The notes below the pieces were generated by a model. The model saw nothing but the letters and a program-made list of their open reading frames with translations. It was not told the origin of the DNA and did not search any database. From Persicobacter sp. CCB-QB2 (lineage in GTDB: Bacteria > Bacteroidota > Bacteroidia > Cytophagales > Cyclobacteriaceae), in NCBI RefSeq assembly GCF_001274635.1, contig NZ_LBGV01000001.1, forward strand, positions 124,001 to 188,000: DNA of 64,000 nt, written 5' to 3'. Positions within the stretch are counted from its first letter, which is position 1. Each line of letters begins with the position of its first letter. Position numbers and translations under genes: made by a program. Shown in pieces: positions 62,711 through 64,000 of this stretch.

Positions 62711-63787
62711 CTATCCCACTTCTATCACCACTCCTTTGCTTTTTGGGTGACTGACACAGGTTAGAATATATCCGCCTTCCAACTCGTCTTCGGAGAGTCC
62801 GTCATCTTCTTCCATGGCCACTTTACCCTCAATGCATTTGCCTCGGCAGGCGGTGCATAATCCGCTTTGACAAGAGAAGGGCATGTCAATATCCTGATCT
62901 AATGCAGCCTCCAAAATGGTTTTCTCTGCCGGTACATTGACTTTAAAGGTTTCTCCTTCCAATAGAATCGTCACCTCTTGCTGCACAATTTCTGCGGATT
63001 CTGTTTCGCTTAATCCGCTGCTACCGGAAAATTTTTCATGATGAATCTGTGCTTCCGCAACACCCGCAGCCTGCAGGCTTTCAGCTACCAAATCCATCAT
63101 GGCTTCCGGACCACAGCTATAAACCTGAGTTGCTCCTGTTTTTTGGGGGAGGTTTTGATAGATTTCCTGAATTCGTTCTTTGCTTAATCGGCCTCTTTCT
63201 CCCGTCCATTGGTCAGAAGCCCGCGTTAGGGTATGGATTACTTCGAAATTTTCATATTGAGCCTGAAGCTGTGAAAGCGTTTCCGAAAATATGATGCTTT
63301 CTTCATTGCGATTGGTATATACCAAAGTGACATGACTATCAGCCTCCTGGGCCAATACTGTTTTTAATATGGATAGCAAAGGCGTAATACCACTACCAGC
63401 ACCAAATAATAAAATATTTCGACTTTGGCTCTCCGCTGGCGCTAGTACAAAAATTCCTTCCGGAGGAATGACTTTGATAAAGTCCCCTTCTTTTACCTGA
63501 TCGTTAATATAGTTGGAGATCAATCCTCCTTCCACCCTTTTTATGGTAATGGCGAGGTCTTTATCAGTTACAGGAGAAGAGCATAATGAATATGATCGGG
63601 TTTCGGTTTGCCCATTGAGTTCAAAACTGAGGCTCAAAAATTGGCCAGCCTGATAGGTCCAGTTAGGATTTTCAAACACGAGACTCACCGTATCGGCAGT
63701 CTCTTGAATAATAGCTTTTACTTGTAAACCGCCTTGGGCAGTAGCTGGGGTTTCGGCCTTATTTTTTTTAAAAAAACTGAATGCCAT
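62711..63787 (-). CDS. Ferredoxin--NAD(P)H reductase with C-terminal 2Fe-2S ferredoxin domain (PaaE-like)
   Basis: A 358-residue cytoplasmic electron-transfer protein. N-terminal FAD domain with RSYSLCSSP near 80-88, NAD domain with FGAGSGITPLLSIL near 130-143 and YSCGPEAMM near 224-232, and a C-terminal plant-type [2Fe-2S] domain with Cys306, 311, 314 and 344. The order (FNR then ferredoxin) is that of PaaE and related oxygenase reductases. No oxygenase gene can be seen here, so the electron acceptor is unknown. The ATG at 63787 is used. Confidence 0.92.
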   Translation of the reverse strand: MAFSFFKKNKAETPATAQGGLQVKAIIQETADTVSLVFENPNWTYQAGQFLSLSFELNGQTETRSYSLCSSPVTDKDLAITIKRVEGGLISNYINDQVKEGDFIKVIPPEGIFVLAPAESQSRNILLFGAGSGITPLLSILKTVLAQEADSHVTLVYTNRNEESIIFSETLSQLQAQYENFEVIHTLTRASDQWTGERGRLSKERIQEIYQNLPQKTGATQVYSCGPEAMMDLVAESLQAAGVAEAQIHHEKFSGSSGLSETESAEIVQQEVTILLEGETFKVNVPAEKTILEAALDQDIDMPFSCQSGLCTACRGKCIEGKVAMEEDDGLSEDELEGGYILTCVSHPKSKGVVIEVG

Positions 63788-63872
63788 ATGGGTATTATTT
63801 TAGGTTATTGCTTGTTGATTATACGTTTCCTTGAGGAAACTAAAGTACGGAATAAATTTTTTTAACCGCCCT

Positions 63873-64000
63873 TTATGCTATAAGTTTAGCTATACTTCCT
63901 ATTGTTTTTATCCATAGCCAAGGAGGTTTGGTTGCTAAAGTTTTCGCATTTGATAAGGTGATTTGAAATTCGTTTTGCGCACGTTCGCTACTTATTTTAC
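63873..64000 (-). CDS. Possible C-terminal fragment of a gene entering from the right
   Basis: Reading minus from the window edge, one frame stays open for 41 codons to a TAA at 63873-63875, with protein-like composition ending TLATKPPWLWIKTIGSIAKLIA. A start would lie outside the window. A frame of this length can occur by chance, so it is tentative. If real, it is a minus-strand gene 85 bp upstream of the ferredoxin-reductase gene. Confidence 0.35.
   Translation of the reverse strand, partial: KISSERAQNEFQITLSNAKTLATKPPWLWIKTIGSIAKLIA

Overview
This window is a piece of chromosome from a member of the Bacteroidota, most likely a free-living Cytophagales-type bacterium. The evidence is: TANNTTTG -7 promoter boxes with a TTG -33 box (clearest before argS); Bacteroidota-type families (DUF6377 regulator, GH97, SirB1-like transglutaminase, DUF4905, DUF418, SusB-type alpha-glucosidase); menaquinone synthesis (menA); LPS biogenesis (Kdo genes and an LptD-type protein); and curli (csgEFG plus curlin-repeat proteins). 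No tRNA, rRNA, CRISPR array, prophage or intact transposase was seen. Placement below phylum is inference.

Layout. 1-5.1 kb: Kdo pathway (kdsD-kdsB-kdsA on minus, kdsC on plus) around two paralogous lipoproteins. 5.1-9.1 kb: a 160-bp IS5-like relic, argS, a glutathione peroxidase lipoprotein, menA. 9.2-11.8 kb: a Crp/Fnr regulator and two universal stress proteins. 11.9-18 kb: nudix, pyrE, TIGR02757, macrodomain, protoporphyrinogen oxidase, separated by repeat-rich spacers. 18.4-23.3 kb: a four-gene cluster of exported proteins ending in an 880-residue leucine-rich-repeat protein. 23.7-28 kb: SDR enzyme, sigma factor, outer-membrane barrel, and a WD40-DivIVA-folB operon. 28.1-35.8 kb: Sfp-type transferase, lptD, cell-wall amidase, MCE protein, SirB1-like protein, DUF418 membrane protein. 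35.8-43.8 kb: DUF1349, GH97, DUF6377 regulator with NfeD, DUF4905 and a LysM/RlpA-like protein. 44.4-46.1 kb: small membrane protein, chalcone-isomerase-like protein, TIGR02453. 46.5-53.3 kb: the curli locus (csgE-csgF-csgG-lipoprotein on plus; large and small curlin-repeat proteins on minus). 54-57.4 kb: unknown exported protein, two glycosyltransferases, a methyltransferase. 57.6-62.3 kb: an MbnP/MbnH-like pair and a class A PBP. 62.7 kb to the end: a ferredoxin-reductase fusion and a possible partial gene.

Themes. Most genes serve the envelope: Kdo/LPS supply and LptD assembly, MCE lipid transport, peptidoglycan synthesis and hydrolysis, curli secretion, and many lipoproteins. The strongest unexplained signals are: a family of about 220-bp TTAA-bounded non-coding elements with six copies here, two of which overlap stop codons; the 160-bp relic with a TTA duplication; a 63% GC palindromic island; the four-gene exported cluster with three repeated WW-LP-W modules; and a curlin whose distal half is a 25-residue repeat lacking the usual first glutamine.
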